The position numbers and the translations under genes are program-made. From Cellulophaga sp. HaHa_2_95 (GTDB lineage Bacteria > Bacteroidota > Bacteroidia > Flavobacteriales > Flavobacteriaceae), in NCBI RefSeq assembly GCF_019278565.1, contig NZ_CP058988.1:3720001-3784000 (forward strand): a stretch of DNA of 64,000 nt, given 5' to 3'. How positions within the stretch are numbered: position 1 is the stretch's first letter; each line of letters begins with the position of its first letter. This document shows positions 44,327-54,157 of this stretch, piece by piece. Under the pieces are notes generated by a model, which searched no databases, had not been told where the DNA came from, and saw only the letters and a program-made list of their open reading frames with translations.

Positions 44327-46783
44327 ATGAAAAGAATTTTAGTCGTACTTTTTTTAACTGCTTACATTGCAACCAACGCTCAAAATATTAAATCTCCTTC
44401 AGAATTTTTAGGCTACGAACTAGGTACCGAATTTTCTAGACATCATGAAGTTGTAGCCTATTACAGTTATTTAGCACATACTGTTTCTGATAGGGTTTCA
44501 CTAGAACCTTATGGTAAGACCAATGAAAGAAGACCTTTAATGCTGGCCTATGTGTCTTCTGCTGAGAATATAAAAAATATTGAAACCATACGCGCTAATC
44601 ACCTAAAAAACACAAGAGGGGAAGGCAATACCGAAATAGCCATTGTATGGTTAAGTTACAATGTACATGGCAATGAAAGCGTTAGTACTGAGGCTTCTAT
44701 GCAAACCATTTATGAGCTTTTAACCAAAAAAGCATCTTACTTAGAAAACACCGTGGTTATTATAGACCCATGCATTAATCCAGATGGCCGTGATCGTTAT
44801 GTAAATTGGTATAATGAAAACAGAAATACACCAAATAATGTTGATCCAAAAAGCAAAGAACATCATGAGGGTTGGTTAAACGGTAGAGCTAACCATTATA
44901 TGTTTGATCTAAATAGAGATTGGGCTTGGCTAACACAGGTTGAAAGTCAGCAACGTTTAAAAGTATACAACCAATGGCTACCACATGTACATGTAGATTT
45001 TCATGAACAGGGCGTAGATTCTCCTTATTATTTTGCCCCTGCGGCAGAACCTTATCACGAGGTGATTACTAATTTTCAAAGAGACTTTCAAGTAACTATA
45101 GGTAAAAACCACGCCAAATATTTTGATGAAAATGGGTGGTTTTATTTCACTAAAGAAGTCTTTGATCTTTTCTACCCTAGCTACGGTGACACCTACCCAT
45201 TGTATAATGGAGCAATTGGAATGACTTACGAACAAGGTGGTAGCGGCCGTGCCGGATTAGGCATTTTAACTCGCAGTGGAGACACCTTAACGTTAAAAGA
45301 TAGGATTGCACACCATTTTACCACAGGGATATCTACGGTAGAAGTTGCTTCTGCTAATGCAAAAAAACTAAATGAAGAGTTCAAAAAATTCTACACCAAC
45401 AAAAATTTTAAATATAAAAGTTACGTATTAAATGGTGATCGTGACAAGATAAAATCTTTAACCCAATTACTAGAACAACACGAAATTGAATACGGATGGT
45501 CCGATGCTACCACAGTCAAAGGTTTTGATTACGCTAGCGGTAAAACAAAAAACAGCAAAACAAAAAATGAATCATTAGTCGTCTCTACAGACCAACCAAA
45601 GGGTACTTTAGTCAAAGTATTATTTGAGCCTAATGCTAAATTGAGTGACTCTTTAACTTATGACATCACCGCTTGGTCTTTACCTTATGCATACGGACTA
45701 GAAGCTATTGCTTCTGAAACCAAAGTGAACTCTACTAAAGATGACAGTATTTCAGATACATTAAACACTATAATTACAGAAAATACATATGCTTATATAG
45801 GTACTTGGAATAGCATGAACGATGCTCGTTTTTTAGCCGATCTTTTGAAAGATAATTTTAGAGTAAAATTTTCTAAAAAGCCATTTACACTAGAAGGAAA
45901 AAAATTCGATAGAGGGAGTTTAATTATTACGAAGTCTGACAATCGGAATAAAAAAGATTTCACTGCAAAACTTTCTGAGATTTCTTTTAACCATGCGAAG
46001 TACCTAACACCGACTTCTACTGGATTTGTCGATAGAGGTGATGATTTTGGGTCTAATTCTGTACACTTAATAAAGAAAAATAATATAGCAGTCCTTACCG
46101 GAAAACCAACAAGCACTTTACAATTTGGCGAAGTATGGCACTTTTTTGAACAACAATTAAAATACCCAGTTACTGTATTAGAAAGTGATTATTTGAATGC
46201 CGAAGATTTGGAAGAATATGATGTACTAATCCTTCCTGATGGTTGGTATGGTGGTTTTATGAATAACAATATTCAGAAAGAATTGAAGGAATGGGTGAAA
46301 AATGGCGGTAAACTAATTGCAATGGGTGGCGCTATTGAAGGACTCGAAGGCAAAAGTGGATTTAGTATTAAAAGCAAAGAAACAGAAAAAGACAGTACCT
46401 TAATTGAACATCTAATTACGTATGAAAATTCTGAACGAGAAGGGATTAAAGATTTAATTACCGGTGCTATTTTTAAAACAAAAGTAGACCATACAAACCC
46501 ATTAGCCTTTGGATACGGCGATAGTTATTTTACGCTAAAATTAGGAGATGATTCCTTTGAATATTTGAAAGAGGGTACCGCAGTATATTTAGAAGAAGAA
46601 ACAACTCCTGCTGCGGGATTCGCAGGTAGTGAAGCTAGAAAAAGAATAGCAAATACCCTTGTATTTGGTACTGAAAATTATGGTCGTGGTCAGGTAGTTT
46701 ACATGGTAGACAACCCTTTATTTCGAGGGTTTTGGGAAAACGGAAAATTGTTTTTTACGAATGCCTTATTTATGGTCGACTAA
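44327..46783 (+). CDS. M14 family zinc carboxypeptidase, secreted
   Basis: 818 residues with a signal peptide (AYIATNAQ). The M14 domain has SYNVHGNESVSTEA (zinc HxxE, about 115-118), INPDGRDRYVNWYN and the third zinc His in VHVDFHEQGVDSPYYF. The C-terminal 250 residues form a class I glutamine amidotransferase-like module (VLILPDGWYGGF, GGKLIAMGGA) of a type often fused to M14 in Bacteroidota. It probably trims peptides in the periplasm or outside. Monocistronic, ended by a strong hairpin. Confidence 0.92.
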   Translation: MKRILVVLFLTAYIATNAQNIKSPSEFLGYELGTEFSRHHEVVAYYSYLAHTVSDRVSLEPYGKTNERRPLMLAYVSSAENIKNIETIRANHLKNTRGEGNTEIAIVWLSYNVHGNESVSTEASMQTIYELLTKKASYLENTVVIIDPCINPDGRDRYVNWYNENRNTPNNVDPKSKEHHEGWLNGRANHYMFDLNRDWAWLTQVESQQRLKVYNQWLPHVHVDFHEQGVDSPYYFAPAAEPYHEVITNFQRDFQVTIGKNHAKYFDENGWFYFTKEVFDLFYPSYGDTYPLYNGAIGMTYEQGGSGRAGLGILTRSGDTLTLKDRIAHHFTTGISTVEVASANAKKLNEEFKKFYTNKNFKYKSYVLNGDRDKIKSLTQLLEQHEIEYGWSDATTVKGFDYASGKTKNSKTKNESLVVSTDQPKGTLVKVLFEPNAKLSDSLTYDITAWSLPYAYGLEAIASETKVNSTKDDSISDTLNTIITENTYAYIGTWNSMNDARFLADLLKDNFRVKFSKKPFTLEGKKFDRGSLIITKSDNRNKKDFTAKLSEISFNHAKYLTPTSTGFVDRGDDFGSNSVHLIKKNNIAVLTGKPTSTLQFGEVWHFFEQQLKYPVTVLESDYLNAEDLEEYDVLILPDGWYGGFMNNNIQKELKEWVKNGGKLIAMGGAIEGLEGKSGFSIKSKETEKDSTLIEHLITYENSEREGIKDLITGAIFKTKVDHTNPLAFGYGDSYFTLKLGDDSFEYLKEGTAVYLEEETTPAAGFAGSEARKRIANTLVFGTENYGRGQVVYMVDNPLFRGFWENGKLFFTNALFMVD

Positions 46784-46800
46784 CCAAACGATATTACAAT

Positions 46801-46833
46801 AAAAAAGAGCGTTGCAATGCAACGCTCTTTTTC
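46801..46833. terminator. Terminator between M14 and M16 genes
   Basis: GAGCGTTGC, AAT, GCAACGCTC flanked by A6 and T5: a bidirectional hairpin between two convergent genes. Confidence 0.88.
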
Positions 46834-46854
46834 TAGCATAAAATAGAATAATTT

Positions 46855-49725
46855 TTAATACCTCGCGGAATCTAGATTAGATTCTTCGCCGTCTTTAGTG
46901 ATTAGTTTCACTTCATCAAAGCCCATCAGTTTAAATTGCTCAAACTGCGTTGCAGCGTCTCCCACTACGATATAAGCCATTTTATCTTGATTAAGCAACT
47001 TATTTGCTAAGGCTTTATGATCTTCTAAAGTCATATTACGAATAACATCTTCTTCTTTTTCTATATAGTCTGACGCTAAACCATATTCACTCATCTCTTG
47101 CAACATTCCCAATAATGATCTTTGAGTTTCAAAACGACGTGCATTTGATTTAATCAACGCATTTTTAGTAAAGTCTAGGTCTTCTTTTGAAATACCTTCT
47201 TTATACTTTTCGATTTCATCTTTAAAGATTTTAACGGATTCTCCTGTAGTATTTGTACGTACGCTAGATGATGCAGTAAATGTTCCTGGAACCTTACTCC
47301 CACTAAACCCAGAACGAGCACCATACGTATACCCCTTTTCTTCTCTAAGAATTAAGTTTACATTCCCTGAAAAAGATCCTCCTAATTTATAATTCATTAC
47401 TTCTGCAGGGAAAAAATCTTTATCTGTTCGTGAAAGTCCAATATTACCAATACTAATAACAGACTGTTTTGCATCTGGTATATCAACAAAATACAAAGAA
47501 GCCTTATCTCTAGTGTTTGCAATAGGATATTCTGGGATGATCACCTCTTTTGCTGCCCAACTAGTTTCTAATTCTTTTAAAGTTTCTAAAGCAGTAGACT
47601 CATCAATTTTCCCCACTACATGCATACTACTAATAGATGGTGAAAAATTATTCGTATAAAAAGTTTTTAAATCATCTATAGTAATCGCTTCTACAGAAGC
47701 TGCTGTACCGCTTGTTGGGTAGCTAAAAATATGATCCTCCCCATAAAGTATTTTCTTATACACTCTATCTGCTACAGTATTAGGATCTGCATCTGCACGT
47801 TTAATACCATTTATTGTGCTCGTTTTGATACGCGAAAATTCTGCCTCATCCCATCTAGGTTCCAAAAGAATTTCTTTTACCAATGCCATAGTTTGATCAA
47901 AATTACGAACCAACGTATTCCCTCTGATAATAATTGCTTCATTGGTCGTATACATACTTATACTAGCTCCAAGCATTTCAATCTCTTCCTCTAATTGTTC
48001 TGGGGTCTTATTTTTAGTTCCTTCCATTAGAATGTCTGTCATTAGATTTGCAACTCCATTCTTCTCCATGTTATCCAAAAGATGGCCACCATCAATCCTC
48101 AAACTAAAATTAACTGTTGGTATTTCGTTCTGCTCAATACCGTATACTTTTAGTCCGTTTCCTAAAGTAGACGTCCAACTTGTAGGTACATTTAGTGCCG
48201 GAGTTTCACCTTGATTGGGTGCTATAGAACGATCTATTTTGGAAGGTGTCTTTACAATTTCTTCAGATGCTTCTTCAATAATCTTAGTAACGTTCTCTTT
48301 AATTTCTTCTTCAACAACAGCTGCTTTTGTAGAATTTTCTGCAATTAAATCCATCTGCCCCTTAGGAACAAAACTAGTGATAACAAAAGGCTTATCTTTT
48401 ATATAGGTTTGATATACGCGCATGACATCTTCTTTGGTCACCTTTTTAATATTTTCAATATCCTTCTCTATAAATCCAGGATCACCAGCAAACGTGTTGT
48501 ATTGCGCTAATTGAAATGATTTTCCTAAAACACTACTGATACCATTATAGAAATCTGTTTCCAATCCTGCTTTAATACGTTCTACATCCCGATCTGTAAT
48601 ACCATCTTTCTCAAAACGAGCAAAGGCTTCGAACATTCCTTTTTCAATATCATTTAAACTCTTACCACTGTTAGCCGTTACGGTTACATGAAATTCTCCA
48701 GCAAGTACCTGAGAATTATTATAAGCATAAAAACGTGATGAAAGTTCTTTCTCTTTTTCTAACACCTTGTACATCGGCGCTTTTTTTCCATTAGAAATTA
48801 GTTCCGATAAGAAGTCTAAGGCGTACGCATCTTCTGTATATTGGTAGGTAGTTGGCCAAACCATATTTAACTGCGCCGTATTAGCGAAATTATCTTCATG
48901 AAACAACCTCACCGTTTCAGCAATAGTGACAGGTTGCGGCTTTAGAGGCGCTACTTCTTGCCTTCTCTTAATCTCTCCAAAATATTTCTCTACCAAAACC
49001 TTTGCGTCTTCTTTTTCAAAATCTCCTGCTAAAACCAAAGTAGCATTATTAGGCCCATAGAACTTATCATAAAATTCTTTTACATCTTCAACCGTGGCAT
49101 TTTGTAAATCTTCCAATTCTCCAATTACTTGCCAGTTATAAGGGTGGCCTTCCGGATATATATTTTTATCTAGCACCCAACCTTCATGCCCATAAGGATT
49201 GTTATCCACCCTTTGTCTTTTTTCATTCTGTACTACTTCTTGCTGATTATTAAAAGCTGATTCGGTCACTGTATTAATCAAATACCCCATACGATCACTC
49301 TCTAACCACAGCACTGTTTCCATAGCATTCTTGGGTACCACTTCATAATATATGGTACCATCTTTCCAAGTACCTCCATTTAGAGTACCACCAGCATCTT
49401 GAATTTTTTTAAAAAATTGATCTTGCGGAACATTTTCCGATTCTTGAAAAAGCATATGCTCAAAAAGGTGTGCAAATCCAGTTCTTCCCGTTTTTTCTCG
49501 GTTAGACCCTACATTATATTGAATAGCTACAGAAACAATAGGGTCACTTTTATCCTGGTGTAGAATTACATCAAGTCCGTTTTCCAATTCATACTTTTCG
49601 AACTCTACAGATAACGTTGCTGCATCTTCCTTTGGAACTTCTTGTTTTTCTTTACATGAAGTAAATGTTAATGCTGCTGCAAATACAGTTAACATAGAAT
49701 AATTAAAGAGTTTTTTTGTTGTCAT
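46855..49725 (-). CDS. M16 family metallopeptidase lipoprotein
   Basis: 956 residues from this start. Lipoprotein signal with lipobox LTFTSC (Cys24). The first M16 domain has the inverted zinc motif HLFEH and downstream Glu (NNQQEVVQNE). The second domain (from about 545) lacks it, as is usual for the inactive half. These pitrilysin-like enzymes degrade peptides in the periplasm. An upstream in-frame extension to 49833 runs through the rny terminator and the promoter (TATCTTTA near 49741-49748 with TTTG 22 nt upstream), so it is rejected. Confidence 0.93.
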   Translation of the reverse strand: MTTKKLFNYSMLTVFAAALTFTSCKEKQEVPKEDAATLSVEFEKYELENGLDVILHQDKSDPIVSVAIQYNVGSNREKTGRTGFAHLFEHMLFQESENVPQDQFFKKIQDAGGTLNGGTWKDGTIYYEVVPKNAMETVLWLESDRMGYLINTVTESAFNNQQEVVQNEKRQRVDNNPYGHEGWVLDKNIYPEGHPYNWQVIGELEDLQNATVEDVKEFYDKFYGPNNATLVLAGDFEKEDAKVLVEKYFGEIKRRQEVAPLKPQPVTIAETVRLFHEDNFANTAQLNMVWPTTYQYTEDAYALDFLSELISNGKKAPMYKVLEKEKELSSRFYAYNNSQVLAGEFHVTVTANSGKSLNDIEKGMFEAFARFEKDGITDRDVERIKAGLETDFYNGISSVLGKSFQLAQYNTFAGDPGFIEKDIENIKKVTKEDVMRVYQTYIKDKPFVITSFVPKGQMDLIAENSTKAAVVEEEIKENVTKIIEEASEEIVKTPSKIDRSIAPNQGETPALNVPTSWTSTLGNGLKVYGIEQNEIPTVNFSLRIDGGHLLDNMEKNGVANLMTDILMEGTKNKTPEQLEEEIEMLGASISMYTTNEAIIIRGNTLVRNFDQTMALVKEILLEPRWDEAEFSRIKTSTINGIKRADADPNTVADRVYKKILYGEDHIFSYPTSGTAASVEAITIDDLKTFYTNNFSPSISSMHVVGKIDESTALETLKELETSWAAKEVIIPEYPIANTRDKASLYFVDIPDAKQSVISIGNIGLSRTDKDFFPAEVMNYKLGGSFSGNVNLILREEKGYTYGARSGFSGSKVPGTFTASSSVRTNTTGESVKIFKDEIEKYKEGISKEDLDFTKNALIKSNARRFETQRSLLGMLQEMSEYGLASDYIEKEEDVIRNMTLEDHKALANKLLNQDKMAYIVVGDAATQFEQFKLMGFDEVKLITKDGEESNLDSARY

Positions 49726-49831
49726 TATAATAGTTTTTAGTCTCTCTAAAGATACAATTACAAGACCTCTTAATTCCAAATATTCTGTTAAAACACGCAA
49801 TAAGCACCTGACAACAGGCAAGTTACGAAAC

Positions 49832-49864
49832 AAAAAAGCGAACCCTGTTGAGGTTCGCTTTTTT
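49832..49864 (-). terminator. Terminator after rny
   Basis: AAAAAAGCGAACC, a 7-nt loop, GGTTCGCTTTTTT, 21 nt after the rny stop on the minus strand. Confidence 0.85.
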
Positions 49865-49884
49865 ACTATTATATAATCTATAAA

Positions 49885-51456
49885 CTATTTAGCCACATTC
49901 ACCGCTCTAGTTTCACGGATTACGGTTACTTTAACTTGACCAGGATACGTCATATCTGTCTGTATTTTTTGAGAAATTTCAAAAGATAATTCCGCTGCTT
50001 TATCATCAGTCACCTTTTCTGATTCTACAATAACACGTAGCTCTCTACCTGCTTGTATCGCATATGCTTTTTGCACACCTCCAAAACCAAAGGCTATTTC
50101 TTCTAAATCTTTAAGACGCTGTATATAGGAATCTAATACTTGTCTTCTTGCACCAGGTCGTGCACCACTAATAGCATCACACACCTGAACAATTGGAGCA
50201 ATCAGGTTTTTCATCTCAATCTCATCATGGTGAGCTCCAATAGCATTGCATACATCTGGCTTTTCTCCAAACTTCTCTGCCCATTGCATTCCTAAAATAG
50301 CATGCGGAGTTTCCATCTCTGCCTCTGTGTTAGGAACTTTACCTATATCATGTAATAGACCAGCTCTTTTAGCCATCTTGGTATTTAAACCAAGCTCTGC
50401 TGCCATTACGCCACAAAGTTTTGCTACTTCTCTAGAGTGTTGTAGTAAGTTTTGCCCATAAGAAGAACGATATTTCATTCTACCTACCGCTCTAATTAAT
50501 TCTGGATGCAATCCATGAATTCCTAAATCGATAACCGTGCGCTTTCCTATTTCTACAATTTCTTGTTCTATTTGCTTTTCAGTCTTTTTAACGATCTCTT
50601 CAATACGTGCTGGGTGAATACGCCCATCTGTCACCAATTTATGAAGGGACAATCTAGCTACTTCTCTACGTATAGAATCAAAACAAGAAAGAATAATTGC
50701 CTCTGGCGTATCATCTACTACAATCTCTACTCCTGTAGCTGCCTCTAGAGCTCTAATGTTACGTCCTTCACGACCAATAATTCTACCTTTTACATCGTCT
50801 GACTCAAGGTTAAATACAGATACACAATTTTCAACAGCCTCTTCTGTTCCTATACGTTGAATGGTATTTATAATAATTTTCTTAGCCTCTTGTTGGGCTG
50901 TTAATTTAGCCTCCTCCATGGTAGACTGCATGTAGGACATGGCATCAGACTTTGCTGTTTCACGAAGTGATTCTAAAAGCTGCCCTTTAGCCTCTTCTGC
51001 AGATAAACCAGAAATAACCTCAAGCTGTTGTACTTGATTTTTATGTAACTTATCTAATTCTGACTGTTTCTTATCAAAAAATTCATTCTTATAAGAAACC
51101 TCTTTTATCTGTGCTTCTAATTGATCGCTAAGTTTTTTGTTTTTTGCTAACTCACTACTAATTTGAGACTCTTTATCTCTTGTTCTTTTCTCAGCTTCAC
51201 CAATCTTTTTATCCTTGGTATTAATTACTTTTTCATGCTCAGCCTTTAATTCTAAAAACTTTTCTTTAGCCTGAAATATTTTATCTTTCTTAATATTCTC
51301 TCCCTCTACATTGGCGTCTCTAAGTACTCTTTCAGCCTCTTTCTTTGCACTTTGTATGGTTTTAGAGGCTTTCCCTTTTTCCATAAATTTTGCAACAGCA
51401 AAGCCAATCGCTAAACCAACCAACACTGCTATTATCCCTATTGTTATACCATCCAT
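49885..51456 (-). CDS. rny: Ribonuclease Y
   Basis: 523 residues. RNase Y is a membrane-bound endoribonuclease that initiates mRNA decay. Order of parts: N-terminal helix (about 3-22), coiled coil (about 30-200), KH domain with [15 protein letters not shown] (about 227-241) and HD domain with [11 protein letters not shown] (about 367). The metal-binding His-Asp pair is intact. It lies downstream of a 6S-like RNA and zapA. Confidence 0.97.
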   Translation of the reverse strand: MDGITIGIIAVLVGLAIGFAVAKFMEKGKASKTIQSAKKEAERVLRDANVEGENIKKDKIFQAKEKFLELKAEHEKVINTKDKKIGEAEKRTRDKESQISSELAKNKKLSDQLEAQIKEVSYKNEFFDKKQSELDKLHKNQVQQLEVISGLSAEEAKGQLLESLRETAKSDAMSYMQSTMEEAKLTAQQEAKKIIINTIQRIGTEEAVENCVSVFNLESDDVKGRIIGREGRNIRALEAATGVEIVVDDTPEAIILSCFDSIRREVARLSLHKLVTDGRIHPARIEEIVKKTEKQIEQEIVEIGKRTVIDLGIHGLHPELIRAVGRMKYRSSYGQNLLQHSREVAKLCGVMAAELGLNTKMAKRAGLLHDIGKVPNTEAEMETPHAILGMQWAEKFGEKPDVCNAIGAHHDEIEMKNLIAPIVQVCDAISGARPGARRQVLDSYIQRLKDLEEIAFGFGGVQKAYAIQAGRELRVIVESEKVTDDKAAELSFEISQKIQTDMTYPGQVKVTVIRETRAVNVAK

Positions 51457-51473
51457 AATTTTAACTATTTATA

Positions 51474-51642
51474 TAAAAAAACCCACATTGGGTCGAAGTT
51501 TTGTACAAACTCCAAAAAAACAAGTTTAGGGCTAACAAATTGCTCAAGGATCCTGGACTAGCAGGCATGCTTTTACAACTTAAACTCACCCTTTTTAAAC
51601 AATTTAACGTTGAGTTTGTCAAAAATAATCACCAATGTGGGT
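51474..51642 (-). ncRNA. ssrS: 6S-like RNA between zapA and rny
   Basis: On the minus strand ACCCACATTGG (51632-51642) pairs with CCAATGTGGGT (51481-51491) in an 11-bp terminal stem. A T-run follows (51474-51480). Inside it ACAAACTC (51612-51619) pairs with GAGTTTGT (51505-51512). The result is a long hairpin of about 160 nt broken by internal loops, like the open-complex mimic of 6S RNA, which sequesters RNA polymerase. Location next to zapA matches the common ssrS neighbourhood. The inner fold was not computed. Confidence 0.7.
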
Positions 51643-51676
51643 AGTAATTTTATTTATTTTAAAGAACGTATTTACT

Positions 51677-51973
51677 TTATTTTACACTTAGCTTTTCAGA
51701 AACCAATTCATCTAAGGCCTTTAATTTTGCCGTGACTTCAGTGGTATCTTCCATTTGTTCAATACTGCGTTGTTCTATCTTAGAAGCAAATTGCAAAGCA
51801 CACATTGCCAAGACATCTTGCTTATCTCTTACTGCATAATTACTCTCAAAATTCTTTGCAAGCTGCTCTATATTTTTAGCCGCTTTACGCAAACCTTCTT
51901 CCTGACTAGGATCTATCGTTAATGGATAGACTCTATCAGCAATAGAAAGTTTTATTTTGAGCTTTTCCGCCAT
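51677..51973 (-). CDS. zapA: Cell division protein ZapA
   Basis: 98 residues. ZapA bundles FtsZ filaments. The N-terminal DNA runs into KLSIADRVYPLTIDPSQEEGL and the C-terminal half is a coiled coil (DVLAMCALQFASKIEQR). Small conserved spacing (14 nt) to a coiled-coil gene upstream and the 6S-like RNA 34 nt downstream. Confidence 0.92.
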   Translation of the reverse strand: MAEKLKIKLSIADRVYPLTIDPSQEEGLRKAAKNIEQLAKNFESNYAVRDKQDVLAMCALQFASKIEQRSIEQMEDTTEVTAKLKALDELVSEKLSVK

Positions 51974-51987
51974 GATATTTTTACGTA

Positions 51988-52278
51988 TTATTCAGACAAT
52001 TGCGCGATACAATGATCTAATTCTCTGATTAATGTATTTATTTTAAGCTTAGCTTCCGTTTTATTCGTATTACTACCCAGCATCGAATTTGCTAGCTTAA
52101 GAGAATTATATTTTTCCTCCCAAACAACAAGCGTATTATTAGCGTCGATTTTTTCATTTTCTACGTTGGCAACCTCTTCTTGTAATTTAATGTTCTCTTG
52201 CTGCAAAAGTTCTAACTTGTGCAGTAACTTACTAATTTTGTTTTCTAAAGAGTCTACTATATCTACTAATTCACTCAT
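51988..52278 (-). CDS. Coiled-coil protein upstream of zapA (ZapB-like position)
   Basis: 96 residues, almost wholly coiled coil (VDSLENKISKLLHKLELLQQ). The start at 52278 (MSELVDIV) is set by the promoter just upstream; an extension of 12 codons would begin within the likely leader. It precedes zapA by 14 nt, so a division role is inferred from context. No sequence match to E. coli ZapB can be claimed by eye. Confidence 0.8.
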   Translation of the reverse strand: MSELVDIVDSLENKISKLLHKLELLQQENIKLQEEVANVENEKIDANNTLVVWEEKYNSLKLANSMLGSNTNKTEAKLKINTLIRELDHCIAQLSE

Positions 52279-52302
52279 GTGCAAATAGCAATGCATTTTA
52301 CA

Positions 52303-52333
52303 CAAAGTTAACACACATCTTAAGACTTCCCAA
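52303..52333 (-). promoter_or_regulatory. Promoter for the coiled-coil/zapA operon
   Basis: On the minus strand TTG (52331-52333), 20 nt, TAACTTTG (52303-52310): a full bacteroidete promoter, 24 nt before the ATG at 52278. It may also feed the 6S-like RNA. Confidence 0.7.
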
Positions 52334-52462
52334 TTCTTTTTTTAAATATTATTTTTTTTGCGTCTTTTTTACAAAAAAGTGCGATCCTTCATTTTTTAAC
52401 ACAACATTGTTTTCACGTTTTAAAATGTATTAATTACTTTCGTACCACAAGTTATCTTAATT

Positions 52463-54154
52463 ATGAAAGCAACCATATTTGGTTTAATATTCCTATTTAC
52501 TAGTACCGCATTTGCTCAAGAAAATTTTCCTCAAGATGCATTTAGATCTCCATTAGACATTCCGCTGGTATTAGCAGGAACTTTCGGCGAGTTAAGGAGC
52601 AACCACTTTCATAGTGGTATTGATATAAAAACGCAGCAAAGAGAAGGCCTAAAAGCCTATGCTATTGCTGATGGAACAGTTACTCGAATAAAAGTCTCTT
52701 TATGGGGCTACGGTAAAGTAATTTATATTGCCCATCCTAATGGATATACTTCGGTTTATGGACACTTGCAAAAATTTTCTCCTAAAATAGAAGAATACAT
52801 CAATAAAATACAATACAAGAAACAAGCGTTTGAAGTAGAAGTATTTCCAGATTTTGGCGAGCTTAAAGTAGACCAAGGAGAACTTATTGCCTATACAGGG
52901 AACACAGGGGGCTCTTCTGGACCGCACTTACATTTTGAAATTAGGAGTAGTGTTTCTGAAAAACCAACAAATCCGTTGTTATACGGATATGACATTAAAG
53001 ACAATACTGTACCCGTATTGTCAGGACTTTTTGTCTATCCATTAAGTAAAGACAGCCAAGTAAACCAAAATGCTAACAAATTAGAATTAAAATTTTCTAA
53101 GCAAAGCGACGGCAGTTTTCTTGCAGAAAAAGTATATGCTACAGGAACCATTGGTTTTGGCATCAATTCTTTTGACAGGCAAGACTTAGCAGCCAATCAA
53201 AATGGCTTATACCAAGTGCAGCAACTAGTTAACGGAAAAGTTTACACGGATTACGATTTGGAATCTTTTTCTTTCGGAGAAACAAGATATATTAATACCT
53301 TAATAGATTATCAGCATTTTGGAAGATACCGTCAGCGTATTCAAAAATTATATAAAACGCCACGCAATACCATGAGTATTTATAACGAGGTTTATAATAA
53401 TGGCGAGATAGATGTGGCAGAGGGACTTAGTTACAATGTTGAAATTCTTATGAAAGACATTGAAAATAATACCACCAAAGTGGTAATCCCTGTAGAAGGA
53501 AAAAAGGAAGTTTTAAAAATCTCAAAAAAAGAAGATAAGACTTCGAATTATTTAGTAGCCAAAAAACCGAATACTTATGATTTGGGAGGAGTACAAGTTT
53601 ATTTCCCTTCCAATACCTTTTATGAGGATTTTTACATCGATTTAAAAAAAGGAGCAGATACGGTTACCATTCATAATAGCACCGTTCCTGCTCATCAGAA
53701 TTTCACTATTACTTTTGATACTGCTAAATTTTCTCCAGAAGAACATAAGCAATTATTTATTGCACGCTTAGATAGCAGACTGCGCCCTAGTCACATGACT
53801 ACATACAAAAGAGGCAATACGTTTTCTACACGTACCCGAAATTTAGGAACTTATACCATTGCAAAAGATAGCGTTGCCCCTAAAGTACGTGCTACTAATT
53901 TTAAGGAAAAACAATGGTTAAGTAATTACAAATACTTGAGCTTACAAATTACGGATGATTTAAGCGGAATAGACACCTACTCTGCTACCTTAAATGGAAA
54001 GTGGATTCTCATGGAATATGAACCAAAAAAGAATACCATAACCTATAACTTTGATGCTAATATCGTAGATCAAAAAGAGTGTAACTTAGAAGTTGTGGTA
54101 ACAGATAATGTAGGAAATAGCACTACCTTTAAGAGTTCATTCTACAGAAAATAG
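52463..54154 (+). CDS. M23 family metallopeptidase, secreted
   Basis: 563 residues with a signal peptide (FTSTAFAQ). The M23 domain is at about 45-175: HFHSGIDIKT provides the HxxxD zinc ligands, with YGHL and SGPHLHFEIR giving the remaining His. The C-terminal 380 residues are beta-rich without a recognised domain. It probably cuts peptidoglycan cross-links in the periplasm. The TonB receptor gene follows after 3 nt, so the two are translated together. Confidence 0.92.
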   Translation: MKATIFGLIFLFTSTAFAQENFPQDAFRSPLDIPLVLAGTFGELRSNHFHSGIDIKTQQREGLKAYAIADGTVTRIKVSLWGYGKVIYIAHPNGYTSVYGHLQKFSPKIEEYINKIQYKKQAFEVEVFPDFGELKVDQGELIAYTGNTGGSSGPHLHFEIRSSVSEKPTNPLLYGYDIKDNTVPVLSGLFVYPLSKDSQVNQNANKLELKFSKQSDGSFLAEKVYATGTIGFGINSFDRQDLAANQNGLYQVQQLVNGKVYTDYDLESFSFGETRYINTLIDYQHFGRYRQRIQKLYKTPRNTMSIYNEVYNNGEIDVAEGLSYNVEILMKDIENNTTKVVIPVEGKKEVLKISKKEDKTSNYLVAKKPNTYDLGGVQVYFPSNTFYEDFYIDLKKGADTVTIHNSTVPAHQNFTITFDTAKFSPEEHKQLFIARLDSRLRPSHMTTYKRGNTFSTRTRNLGTYTIAKDSVAPKVRATNFKEKQWLSNYKYLSLQITDDLSGIDTYSATLNGKWILMEYEPKKNTITYNFDANIVDQKECNLEVVVTDNVGNSTTFKSSFYRK

Positions 54155-54157
54155 ATT

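Noticed and set aside
46855..49833. M16 peptidase with a 36-residue N-terminal extension
   Set aside because: The extension overlaps the promoter and the rny terminator, and places the lipoprotein signal internally. The start at 49725 gives a normal lipobox.
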